Positions 1 through 9,545 of a DNA stretch of 64,000 bases are shown one piece after another. This stretch comes from Eutypella sp. D-1. Taxonomy: Eukaryota > Ascomycota > Sordariomycetes > Xylariales > Diatrypaceae. The notes under the pieces were generated by a model. The model was not told where the DNA came from. It did no database searches and was given only the letters and a program-made list of their open reading frames with translations. The stretch is from assembly GCA_023313575.1 (NCBI GenBank), contig JAJTTP010000026.1, positions 407,111-471,110 on the forward strand, given 5' to 3'. Numbering within the stretch: the stretch's first letter is position 1; each line of letters starts with the position of its first letter. Position numbers and translations under genes: made by a program.

Positions 1-1192
1 CAAACTTCACTAGGGAATCGATGCGAGCGTCGAGTGCCGGGCAAATAAAAAGCAGCCATCTATCGTTCCCTCCTGTGTCTAGTGATGGAAACTCGATGTA
101 CGTCTGCATCGTATACGCTCGAAACGCCTGGATATTCTCAATGGTCATGTCGACTAGAGCGAGACGGGGCAGGCCCTTTTGATAATCAGTTGCAAGCCGC
201 GTTGCTCTTTGGAAAGGCTTACTCACTACATCCGGATATGCGATCGGCACGTGGCGCCGTAATTCGCCGAGTCGCATCTCAATAGCCGTTGGTGAAGGGT
301 TCTGATCTTCGAACAGGTGATGGCCGACAAGAGCTGCCGAGATCGTCTTGGGATCGTTCTCTGTTCCATTGTATTCTCCTTTGCCGCCTATGACGGAGCT
401 AAGCACCTTCAAATTCTGCCCTGGTGTGTTCTTCTGAAAGACAGTTTCCGTCACCTCGGCCGTTTTCCCTCCAGATGCGCCAAGGACACAACGGAGGAGG
501 GCGGTCTGGAGAAGAACTTTCTGCTCATCTTCATAGATCATGGAGGGACGCCGCAAGAGTTCGTCCAAGTATGACTGCCAGGTAGCCACTACGTTCGTGT
601 TCACATGGAGGTATCGGGAGGTGTCGGTGTCGAGGAGGCAGCTTAGTAGTATCAGGTCTCGCTGTAAAGCCTTTTGAATGCGATTGCTATCCTCAATATC
701 TTTCAGGAAGCTCGCCACTTCGATCACGGCGGCTGTGAAGGGATAGAACGAATGGCGACGATAATATCGGCCGAGAGTGTTCCCATAAGCCCGAATCCCC
801 TTAACGGCGCGCCGTTTAAACTCGTCATATCTGACTGCACTATCTGTAGTCGCTGTGGAATCATCTTGATAACAACCGAGCATCTTATCGCGATCGAAAT
901 GTCGAACTAGGGAATGGTAAACGGCAACCTCGTAATATCTCCCGTCGGGCGTTTTCCTTATCAGGTGCTTCCCGTTCGTCGTGGAAAAGGTTTGCTCTGC
1001 TCCTTTCTGTGTTGAAGCATCGCGCAAGGGGATGTATCGAGTGACCCAGTTAAGGTTATTTAGTTCTTCGCCGTCGGAGGAAGGGGCCTGCGAACTATAG
1101 ATCAATACCGCATGTCGGTCACAATATAGCACTTTTCTTATCGGAATCACCTTTAACCCTTGAGTAGCTCCTGTTCCTAAACCCATTATCAT
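1..1192 (-). CDS. Unrecognised large protein, 3' end beyond the window
   Basis: Reading the minus strand from 1192 gives 397 consecutive sense codons that run off the left edge without a stop. In-frame TAG at about 1169-1171 + 42 nt upstream of the first ATG (a stop lies 14 codons before it) makes ATG at 1192-1190 (M-I-M-G-L-G) the first available start; a second ATG follows at 1186. An open frame this long on one strand is very unlikely by chance. The protein begins with a Gly/Thr-rich stretch, has a Tyr/Arg-rich section around residues 140-165 (GRYYRRHSFYPF) and then mostly helical-looking sequence. I see no signal peptide, P-loop or other motif I can name, so no function is proposed. No introns are needed within the visible part, although short ones cannot be excluded. 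Confidence 0.75.
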   Translation of the reverse strand, partial: MIMGLGTGATQGLKVIPIRKVLYCDRHAVLIYSSQAPSSDGEELNNLNWVTRYIPLRDASTQKGAEQTFSTTNGKHLIRKTPDGRYYEVAVYHSLVRHFDRDKMLGCYQDDSTATTDSAVRYDEFKRRAVKGIRAYGNTLGRYYRRHSFYPFTAAVIEVASFLKDIEDSNRIQKALQRDLILLSCLLDTDTSRYLHVNTNVVATWQSYLDELLRRPSMIYEDEQKVLLQTALLRCVLGASGGKTAEVTETVFQKNTPGQNLKVLSSVIGGKGEYNGTENDPKTISAALVGHHLFEDQNPSPTAIEMRLGELRRHVPIAYPDVVSKPFQRATRLATDYQKGLPRLALVDMTIENIQAFRAYTMQTYIEFPSLDTGGNDRWLLFICPALDARIDSLVKF

Positions 1193-3329
1193 AACGATAA
1201 GGGTAAAGACAAATCTTGGTGAAATGAACTAGATGGTTATGATCTGGAGGAAGGAAATCAATGAAAGCGGCTGACAGGATGAGACAATGAAAAATGATTG
1301 CCGTGTCGACCTATACGGCACCTTACTGGTTCACAAATCGCCTAATAAACTTTACTCGGGTACTTGTAAATAACCACCAATGTCCCGTTTGGCCGCCGCT
1401 TACCAGTCGATGCTGCGATGAATGGTTGTTCCTGTTATGAGCTAATTCAATCTGCTTACCAACATATAGCAACATTCCGTCCATCCTTGCAAGAGTAACA
1501 CTAATCTCTATCACTGTTCCCTACCCTGAATATTTTAGCATTAACATCCAGGTTTCGCAATAACCCTACGACGGCCAGTTCTGGCTATTACTGCTTTGCT
1601 CGCAGATTGTACGAACCAGCCCCCTGAATGCAGTTGGCTTCGAACCCAAGATCGACGCAGCAGATAATGATGAATACTTTATTACCTTTTGCAGGCCCAA
1701 CGAATTAAATCATACGATATGAAAATAATATATTATCCGATAGAATGTTCCAGGATTACGGGTACGAGAAACAGGTGGATCTGACCACCGCACATTATAC
1801 AAGTTATGGTTTCTGATTTGTAAACTTCTGGCTTGGCCGTACCTGTAATCTCGTAAAATTCTATCAGATACGGACATTGCTCACATGGCATTAATTCTAG
1901 TTGGTGCAGTTCCTAATGATTATCAGAGCACCCCAGTGTGCATCTGCTCGTCAGCCCTAGACCAAGGGCTAGAGAACATATCATAGGCCAGGAATCCACT
2001 CTCCGCCGTCATAGAAACCTGGCACTGTAACACACAAAACCACTTTGTAAAATACGCCTTCCGAGTAGGCATCCGAGCCAAAAGCCCAGCGATTCCAGGG
2101 GGGCACGCCTAAGACAAACAACCGTCCACGCACTAGCTGTTATTTGTGGCCACGATGTGGTTTTCTACAAGCGCAGCGAGTCGGCGTGCCACGCCCCAAG
2201 GCAGGGCCAGTAAACGGTCAGTCAGCCATTCTCGAAGAGTCGCTTCCGAAAAAGCGACTCTTTAAGCATACCCTGTCGTGGGGCTGTTCGACCTTTATTA
2301 CCATTCCCGTCAGGTCGTCTCGGCTATCGTATGGGATGGCCCGGGAACCAATGTATCCATTCTTAGCAAGGACGCGATGCCTAATAGATGGTTGCCTATA
2401 AGCCGGGGAACACTCTCGGTCCCCGTCTGGCTATTAAATGGCGTTAAGTCGCTTAACATATTTAGATAGACAGTGGATAAAAAAGCAGCAACCGATAAAT
2501 GAAATCGCGATGCAATTAGAGCTGGTGGTGGGATTAATCTTAAAAAATAATAACACAATTGGGTTTAACATATAAGTACAAGGCTAACTCTAAAGGTCAA
2601 TATCTCCCTGACAATCATTATAACCAATCATCCTAACCCTACCCGGCCTTCGAGATAGCCCGACCACGCCAGCTTTTACCGTTGGTTCCTATAATCCTTC
2701 GAGATGTTAGGTAGGATGCTATTATCTTCGGTCTGGTATATACAGATAAAGAAAGAATCGGGTTAGCCAGTTAGGGTATCCCCGTGTTACTTGCTTTACA
2801 ACCCTTCATTTCTTATGTCTTAGTAAATTCCTACCTGCCTATGGCACGGTAGTTATGTAAGCTAGGGCCTCACCTTAATGATGCAACTGTAGGCGCTCGG
2901 GCAAATTGTAAGTAGAACTACTATTAATTGTGCAAGCCGTCTCTTGTCTTAACCCTAAGTCATTTATGTAAAGGTCAGCTTGTCCGATAAGCACCCAAAG
3001 CACTCTGGAATAACAGGCGTAATCCTCCGACCTAAGCGCTGAATATGTCTGGATAGCTAATTTCTACAGTCGTTAATTGGTCCCTTCATTGGGCAGTAGT
3101 GCATTCCTGGTCACAATGCAGCGGCTGGTCCATTTTTAAGTTGGCGCTTGGCTCAGTAGCCGGGGTGCGGGTTGTCATAGAAGTGACATCCCTGTCCAGA
3201 TTTCTAAGTGAGTAGATCGCGTAAGCTAAGAAGCCCCGCAATCTAATTCCTACTACGATCCTGACAAGGTCCCACTACCACGATGTGCCAATACCCTTAT
3301 CTAAAGTACTGGCACTATATACCTCCACT
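1193..3329. other. Intergenic region without recognisable gene
   Basis: About 2.1 kb of moderately AT-rich sequence. The ORFs present are short, lack Kozak-like context or recognisable motifs, and overlap one another on both strands. The only structured element seen is the perfect hairpin at 2235-2262. Confidence 0.5.
2235..2262. repeat. Perfect 11-bp inverted repeat (hairpin)
   Basis: Arms AAGAGTCGCTT (2235-2245) and AAGCGACTCTT (2252-2262) are perfectly complementary, with a 6-nt loop CCGAAA, followed by T and A. It lies in the gene-free stretch upstream of the interrupted NLR-like gene. Function unknown; it could be a chance palindrome or a remnant of a transposon end. Confidence 0.5.
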
Positions 3330-3840
3330 ATGCGTCTCGTTTGCGTAAGAGACGACGGCGACACGATGGACGTTAAGAGCGCCCTGCAGCAAGAGCCCTA
3401 CATCACCCGCGGGCTGCTTGTAAGCGCATTTTTCCACGTGAACCGCGAGATGCTGCCGGACACCCTAAACTTCCTAAACGCTGAGCGGGCCCTTCGTGAC
3501 GCGCTCGAGTCGTTTAGCGGTGACCAGGAGAAGTACGTAAGAAGCTACGTCCTCGCCCGCACCTTGGACCAACGCATGGCGGACACGCCCAGGGCGAGTG
3601 TGATCCGGTTTGCTTTTGCACACGGTGGCCCGATCGCCGTGCTCGGGGTGTTTTACGCCACCCTGAATGTACACCGCAGCCAACGCAGCCGGGAGGTACT
3701 GGAGTACGTCTTTACGGCACCAGAGGCGTCGAAGCTCGAATTGCTGGCGCGAGTCCCCACATTTACCTGCAGTCCCCATGTTACGGGCTGGCTAGGTCGG
3801 GTGTTCGAGAAGCTGGATGTCGACTCGCAGGGGCTGTTAT

Positions 3841-4041
3841 TGTTGGTAGGTACGTACGTAAAGGAAAGAGATATAACAGAATGAAAGGTGGTGAGACTGG
3901 TGTTGTATTCTGGTCTAAGGTCTATCTATCTATCTGAGAGGGATACGGGCGAAGCCCGTATCCTTATATAAACGGGAGATAGGTACATAGGTACATCCTA
4001 CTGGTATGTGGGTCCATACCAGTGACCACTAACAACCAACA
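3841..4041 (+). mobile_element. Solo LTR (family B), 201 bp, with 5-bp target duplication GTTAT
   Basis: The element starts TGTTGG and ends CCAACA, the inverted TG...CA ends typical of LTRs, and is flanked by GTTAT on both sides (3836-3840 and 4042-4046). A RIP-altered copy at 40241-40447 in the opposite strand sense is the 3' LTR of the Copia-type element, which identifies this as a solo LTR of that family. It carries a perfect 10-bp hairpin with a GAA loop at 3941-3963. It shows little RIP-type decay, so it is a younger insertion than the 40-kb and 63-kb copies or escaped mutation because it is short. Confidence 0.9.
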
Positions 4042-4374
4042 GTTATGCCTTCTCCGGTGTCTTGGAAACATAGATATCCCGCAATGCGTCTTCGAACGCT
4101 CTCGTAAACCGTCGTTAACATGGGGCGCCGATGGGGAGCCCAGCAGCTCCCCCCCGCGACTTGCCGCCATAATCACGCACGAGGATCGGCTTGCCTCCGC
4201 TTTGCAGCAGCTAGATTTTGTCGGTTTTGTGCGATCGTCCGACAAGACTGTAACTATCGATCCCCTGGTGTCGGAACTGCTGCAGGCCCGTCTGGAATCA
4301 GCCTTGTGGAAGGCGGAATCCATCAAGGTGCTCTGTCATGTATTTCCTAAGCATCCCGAGCTGGATCCCGTGGG

Positions 4375-4429
4375 GTAAAGCGAGGTACCATATTTCCCCC
4401 TTGTCATGCCCAAGCTAACAGAGACCCAG
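4375..4429 (+). other. Intron of the interrupted NLR-like gene (55 nt)
   Basis: GTAAAG donor, CTAAC branch site at 4414-4418 and CAG acceptor at 4429. It is a phase-2 intron at the same protein position as the 50-nt intron of the paralogue (10702-10751), which supports both gene models. Confidence 0.8.
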
Positions 4430-6145
4430 GTTCAAGCTACAGTGCGAAGCACTGCTCCCGCTGGTGGCACATACGCGCTTACACCTCAGGGAGCCTTACG
4501 TGATGTCGTTCTGCGCCCAGGAACCCCAGCTGACGCAATTTACGGAGACCTCGCTATCCTCTTCGTACTTCCGCGACTATGCGTGGAAGATTAAGTGCGT
4601 CTCATTTGCTGAGCAGGTCCTTATGGCCTCGGATACCCGCGAATCCCCCGACACCCTTGTCTTACAAGCCAGGGTGCAGATGCGCCGGGCCGTCCTTTCT
4701 AGTACCTACGAGAGCAGGTCAATTAAAGGAGAGTTTCCCTGTCCGCGGATCGATCATCGATCGAATGCATATGCCGCGAACGCTGCACTGCTTAATGCAG
4801 ACGCCTGCATACAACTGAACACTCTTAGCGCTGCGTCCAAGGCATTGGAATCCTTCGATCCCTTGCTCTTTGGCAGCGCTTCGTCATTCGAAAAACTGCG
4901 GACCAACCAGATCGACCTCTGCCGCGCGAGGATTCTCCTTTTGGAAGGCAAGTTTGATGCCGCTTATGCACTACTGGCCACGCTCCCCAACACGCAGGAA
5001 GACGTGATCGTGTGCCTGGCCGAAGTCCTTTGTGAACTGGGACGGAGCGACGAGGCCGAGATCTTGTTAGCATCACCAACACTGTCCGCTACCCCCCCGT
5101 CGATAGCGCTTCGCTCCGCTATAGCCCGTGTTCAGCTGTTCCGCTGCCTGGACGCGCACCAGGGGGGGTCCAGCTGGTCGTACGCCCAGGAGACCCGTAG
5201 CATGTACCGGGACCTCATGGGGACTAACGATCTCGCGACCTATCCAGGCAAACACGACCGTTTTGTATCTCTGTCGGGACTCGCCATCCTGGATCACCTG
5301 GAGGGGCTCGCAGATTCGGCCATGGCTAGGTGGGACGAAGCGGCCACATTCTGTAAGCACTACGCTTTTCAGGGATTTTCTGAGATGATCATCGCCTACT
5401 CCATGGGGGAGCTCGAACTGCGACGGGGTAACAGGCTCGAAGCGGACTACCTGAGGGCCAAGGCTGGCCTGCTTTTTACAAGCTCGGGCCGGCAATATCA
5501 CTTTTTAGGCCTTGGGTCGGCCTGGATAGATATAGTAGGGAGTTGGTACGAATCTCGGGGTTACGACAGGCTGGCGCCGCAGCAGGGTGCTAGCCAACTA
5601 AGCGTCTACTGACACGTGGCTGGACTATGCCGAGCGCAATAGACTTGCTAGTCCGAGTCCTAAGTGAAGGCTTCGCCCTCTACTACCGAGTAATGTTTCT
5701 GCTCTGATAACTCTCTTTATTATGGCGAACCGCATGGTTAGTATATGCTATGTAACCGTTATACTTAGCAGGAAGCACTTTTGGCCCCATTAAAGCCTGT
5801 TTAATCTGCGTCATGTTTTCCCTTTCTTCTCGGGGGACATCCTTAGTTTGGACTAGGCCCACAGGACCATGCATTTGCTGTGGCCATTATCAAGCCCCTG
5901 CCAAGATCATAGACTGAGTACTATATCACTTTCGCAAAAGCAAAATGACGCTGCACGTTTTTACAAAGTACGCTGTTAGGCATGGAGTACCTGAGTCACC
6001 AATCGAAACATCAACTAATATATATGGACTTTGATTTTACTGGATCTCGTTCAAAAGTTTGCATAGTTTACCCATAGCCTCGCCCGTGTCGAACGGTTCC
6101 GCCCGCTGCTTGTTCTCTTCGTGTTACCTTTTCACATTGACGACG

Positions 6146-8033
6146 ATGCAATCTTGGTTTCCCTTTATCTACGGCGAGCCTCCTAGCCAGCAGCAGTGCC
6201 AGCAACCTGCCGGATTGCAAGAATGGTCGAACCCGCGGCCCTCCGATCAGGTTCCGCAGCAGCAGCCAAAAAAACAGCGTCGATGTCGCAACGTATTCCG
6301 CCCATGTGATCCTCATTACCTCAAGCTCGTTTCTGACTCGTTGTAGGCTTGTGAACCCTGTCGTCAGTTGAAAACTAGATGCGACGATGACTACATTTGC
6401 AAATCGTGTGAGAAAAGGGGTTCAAAATGCACTCGAGAGAAGCCCAAGTAAGTTTCTGCCATACAATCGTTGTTTACGGTCTTACACCAAGATAGGCAGC
6501 TGCCGGACTTAGATGATATCGAATATGAGCAATCGAAGGCAACTAAATCGAACGAAAATGGGCCGTTTGCTCGGGAAATGGCCCGCTTCGGACAGCAGTG
6601 GCCACCGCTTCAGGAGCTGATGACGACCTGCCGAAGCCCGGAATCTGATCGTAGCGATCGAAATATTGACGCCGCATCTTCCACGGCATTAACATCGCTT
6701 TCCGACATGAGACATAAAGAAATCCTACAAGATGCCTGTGGAGACCGCGGCGTGGACTGTGGTAAGGAACGGATGTACTTGAAGAGCTTTGAGGAGGACA
6801 TTCTTTCGCTTTATCCCATCATTACCCCTCAGAGTATCCAGAGATTGGTAACGGAGTTCTGGCAGCAAGAACAAGCCGGGCATTTCCAAAGCGAAACAGC
6901 AGGCGTGAGCCGTAAGCGGAAGCATCCGCCGACGGAGGACACGGAGAATCCCGCCCAAGCGATCGTTCTCCTGGCGCTCGCCTTGGGCCAGTTTTGTCAC
7001 TAACAAAAGAATACCCCCGACTTCACGAGTCTCGGCGGTGCTACACACGCCTATGGCTCTACTGAAAGCTACCGTTTCATTCCTGGCTCCGAGTGGTTTG
7101 CTCGCGCCCGGGTCATTATAAGCGCACAGTTTGCCGACACGAGCTTACAGCATCTCCAAATGTACGTTTTGGCCGGCTTATATGAAGGTCTCGTTGGCAG
7201 GCCCCAGAGCGCCTGGGATTACGTCTGCTCAGCAATACGGATAGCGCGGGCCTGGAAGGGCTCCTCTAGGGAGGACAATCACTTACGTCTTCTTTCTCTC
7301 TGGGCCTGTGTAGAACTGGAATGGTACGATACGCCTCCTATTTGTCAAACTAGTGGCTGACCTCCCGTAGTGATATTCTGGACACGTTCCCTTGCCTAGC
7401 TCCATCCGGTATCCAAGCATACACTTACAATCTGCCTACGCCATTGGATGTCGCTTGTAATTAAGGGTTCACCGCAGCGAGCATCGGGGCCTACTAAGAT
7501 CGAGTACTTATTCTAAAGTCGCAATCACTAGCGGACCTGAATAGTATCCCTCTTATACCCTGGTCCGTTTCCGACTTACCAAGCACCTGCCTCCGGGCAC
7601 GCCATTGCCGTACAGTGTCCAAGCTCTGGAAGCCCTTTTTAGAGAATATGCTGAAGGAGACGGGGCGATATCGTTTCAAACAACAGGACGCCTCCGAAGC
7701 AATTCAGTCCCTTACCGAAGCCATACAAGCATGCCAGGACATGAATAGTAGCCAGCACGTGCTGCTAACCAACCCATTCGGAGCCCCGCTTACGTATGTA
7801 TACATTGTCCCTGCGGTCATTGCTCCTACTTACGCTGCACATCTAGGCAATGGAAGGACCTGCTCCTGCTCGCTGCTTGCTATCAGCGCGGACATGTGCG
7901 GCAAGAGGTCCTGCGAGATCTTCTCCTGCGTAGCGTCGCTTTTTTTCAGTCGATGCCTCATGCTCTTCCATTCATGGCAATGAGAGACGACTTGATTGGC
8001 TTATGTAGGAGGTTTGGATTTATCCCTGCGTAA
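6146..8033 (+). pseudogene. Zn(II)2Cys6 transcription factor pseudogene with three in-frame TAA stops
   Basis: Exons 6146-6292, 6347-6447, 6496-7323, 7371-7793 and 7847-8033 join in phase to 562 codons. All introns (47-54 nt) have GT/AG ends and several have a CTGAC-type branch. Start is ATG 6146. A Gln-rich N-terminus precedes the binuclear cluster Cys51, 54, 61, 67, 70, 77 (C-x2-C-x6-C-x5-C-x2-C-x6-C). The middle region (LALALGQFC, IPGSEWFARA, LAGLYEGLVGRP, LWACVELE) and C-terminus (LLLLAACYQRGHVRQEV, LCRRFGFIPA) match a common fungal Zn2Cys6 family with a fungal-TF middle homology region. In-frame TAA codons occur at 7001, 7462 and 7495. The first replaces a residue in a conserved stretch and could come from CAA. 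The segment 7450-7610 is poorly conserved and short. No frameshift is needed. Confidence 0.75.
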
Positions 8034-9545
8034 GACCTCGCATGTTTGCGAGCGTAGGTATATTTGGTTAAAGTGAGAGATCAGCATCCGTTTAAGGAGT
8101 TAAGCAGACTCCGTCTCGGTAGTTGGCTGCTTAATTGCTATTGTATTAAGCTGTGTGGTACGGATGTGCATATATAGAACAAACATAATCTTTAATATAT
8201 GGTCCCTCGCCAAATGGTCCCAAGTCCACAATGATATATATTTGAACACTATACACTTATCGGTTGTTCTGGCGAGCGTTATTATGGTGTCCAGGAACTG
8301 GTCTGGCTCCGGTCCACTGCGATCCTTATGGGTGATAGCACTTGGCAGTGCGAGCGAGACCTCGACCTGACAACAGTGGCAACCCGCGATACACTTAGCG
8401 AACATCGCCCGGAGCCATGGCTTCTTCCGCCCAACCTACCGGCTACGTAGCTCGCACAGACCTGTCTCACCGAAATATTTCCTCTTTATTACAGAAGATG
8501 TTAGGAGGTGGACTATCTGCCCCAGCCCACCAAAAACTGACAGTTGACCTGCACTGCGATAATTTCGTGGCGGTAGCGGTACATTCAAGTGGTTCGGCCA
8601 GGAGTGAACGTGCCCTACTTGCCGCTCCATCCTACCCCCGGTGAAAAGGACAAAGCATTCAATATATTAGATGCAAGGCGCCAGGCTCGTGAGAGAGTCA
8701 TCAACAGTGCTTTCTAGTTACACTCGAAACATTGCGGTAAGTCTATGCCTGCAGCTTAAATCTCCCATGTATATCTGCAGGCCCTGTAACGCTCTATGCT
8801 TCTTCCGGTGGTCCTACTCACCCCGCACCCCAGCGTATAAATATAAGGCCATGATTTTAACTTAAGTTATGTAGTTGTTCCCGCATATATGTTACCTTTA
8901 CCGATACACTGCTTACCCAGACTGCTTGCCACGATATCCATTAGGGTGCGTTTTTTCAAAACCAGTTCGAATACGTATCTGCTAATACTTCGGCATTAGA
9001 TGACTCTAGTCAATAAATGTAACCCATCGACGGCCACACCGCGTGACTTAAGCCTGTGCGTACTAACCGCACGTTCCCGCAAATGTCCACTAATATTCGT
9101 ATGCAGTGTCTACTCCAGTTCCTCATGGACCTGTTCAACTGCAGGTCTCCCGATAGCCAAGGAGGTTTCGAGAAACATGGCATACAATGACGGCGGCTCG
9201 GGGGCACTGTATTTAGCTTGTATCCTTGTTATTATTATATGTATAGGACTTGCGTGGCTTTTGTCTCGATAGCCGTTCAGGGTATGATAACGGCAGCTCG
9301 TTACGTATCTGACTAGTCACCTGTTGGTCACATGGCCGTGTTGAAGTTTCTTTCAAGCATCCAGGCTACATATGGCGCCTGATTAGCAGGTTACGGTGGA
9401 AGACGTTAGTTAATATGGACATCGATCGAAGCTGGGAATAGCACTGTGTCACTGGCGAGCCTAGGCTAGATACTACATGAGCCACCCCTGGCTGCAGCAA
9501 GTAGCGCACAATTTGTCAAATAATGGAAGCCTGCTATCAAGGTGG
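8034..9545. other. Intergenic region, no convincing gene
   Basis: Short ORFs on both strands at 8100-8640 and 8671-8865 have no recognisable motif and are not supported by intron signals. Only the small membrane-peptide frame at 9177-9272 is listed separately. Confidence 0.4.
9177..9272 (+). CDS. Possible 31-residue single-pass membrane peptide
   Basis: From ATG 9177 the frame reads a short polar Gly-rich start (MAYNDGGSG) followed by a ~20-residue strongly hydrophobic helix and a terminal Leu-Ser-Arg, then TAG. The frame is open further upstream (to 9000), so it could instead be the last exon of a tail-anchored protein. Hydrophobic stretches arise easily from T-rich DNA, so this is a weak call with no known family. 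Confidence 0.2.
   Translation: MAYNDGGSGALYLACILVIIICIGLAWLLSR

Larger units (their letters stand above)
3330..5612 (+). pseudogene. NLR/STAND-like winged-helix + TPR-like protein, interrupted by a solo LTR
   Basis: Coding parts are 3330-3840, 4047-4374 and 4430-5612. Leaving out the LTR at 3841-4041 and one copy of the 5-bp target duplication gives 2022 nt, a whole number of codons (673 residues). The remaining gap, 4375-4429, is a normal intron (GTAAAG donor, CTAAC branch, CAG acceptor). The start is the M of MRLVCV, which matches the start of the intact paralogue at 9546-11590 (minus). Residues ~1-175 are helical. Residues ~176-285 (LGNIDIP, FERSRKPS, WGADGE, FPKHPELDP) resemble the winged-helix segment that follows NB-ARC/NACHT domains in fungal STAND proteins. 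Residues ~340-650 are TPR-like helical pairs (CELGRSDEAEILL). No P-loop is present. The insertion puts stops after residue 170, so the full product is probably not made. The NLR link is inference from sequence pattern. Confidence 0.75.

Noticed and set aside
8417..8644. 75-codon plus-strand ORF starting MASSAQPTG
   Set aside because: Reasonable start context but no domain and an overlapping minus-strand ORF; not distinguishable from chance.
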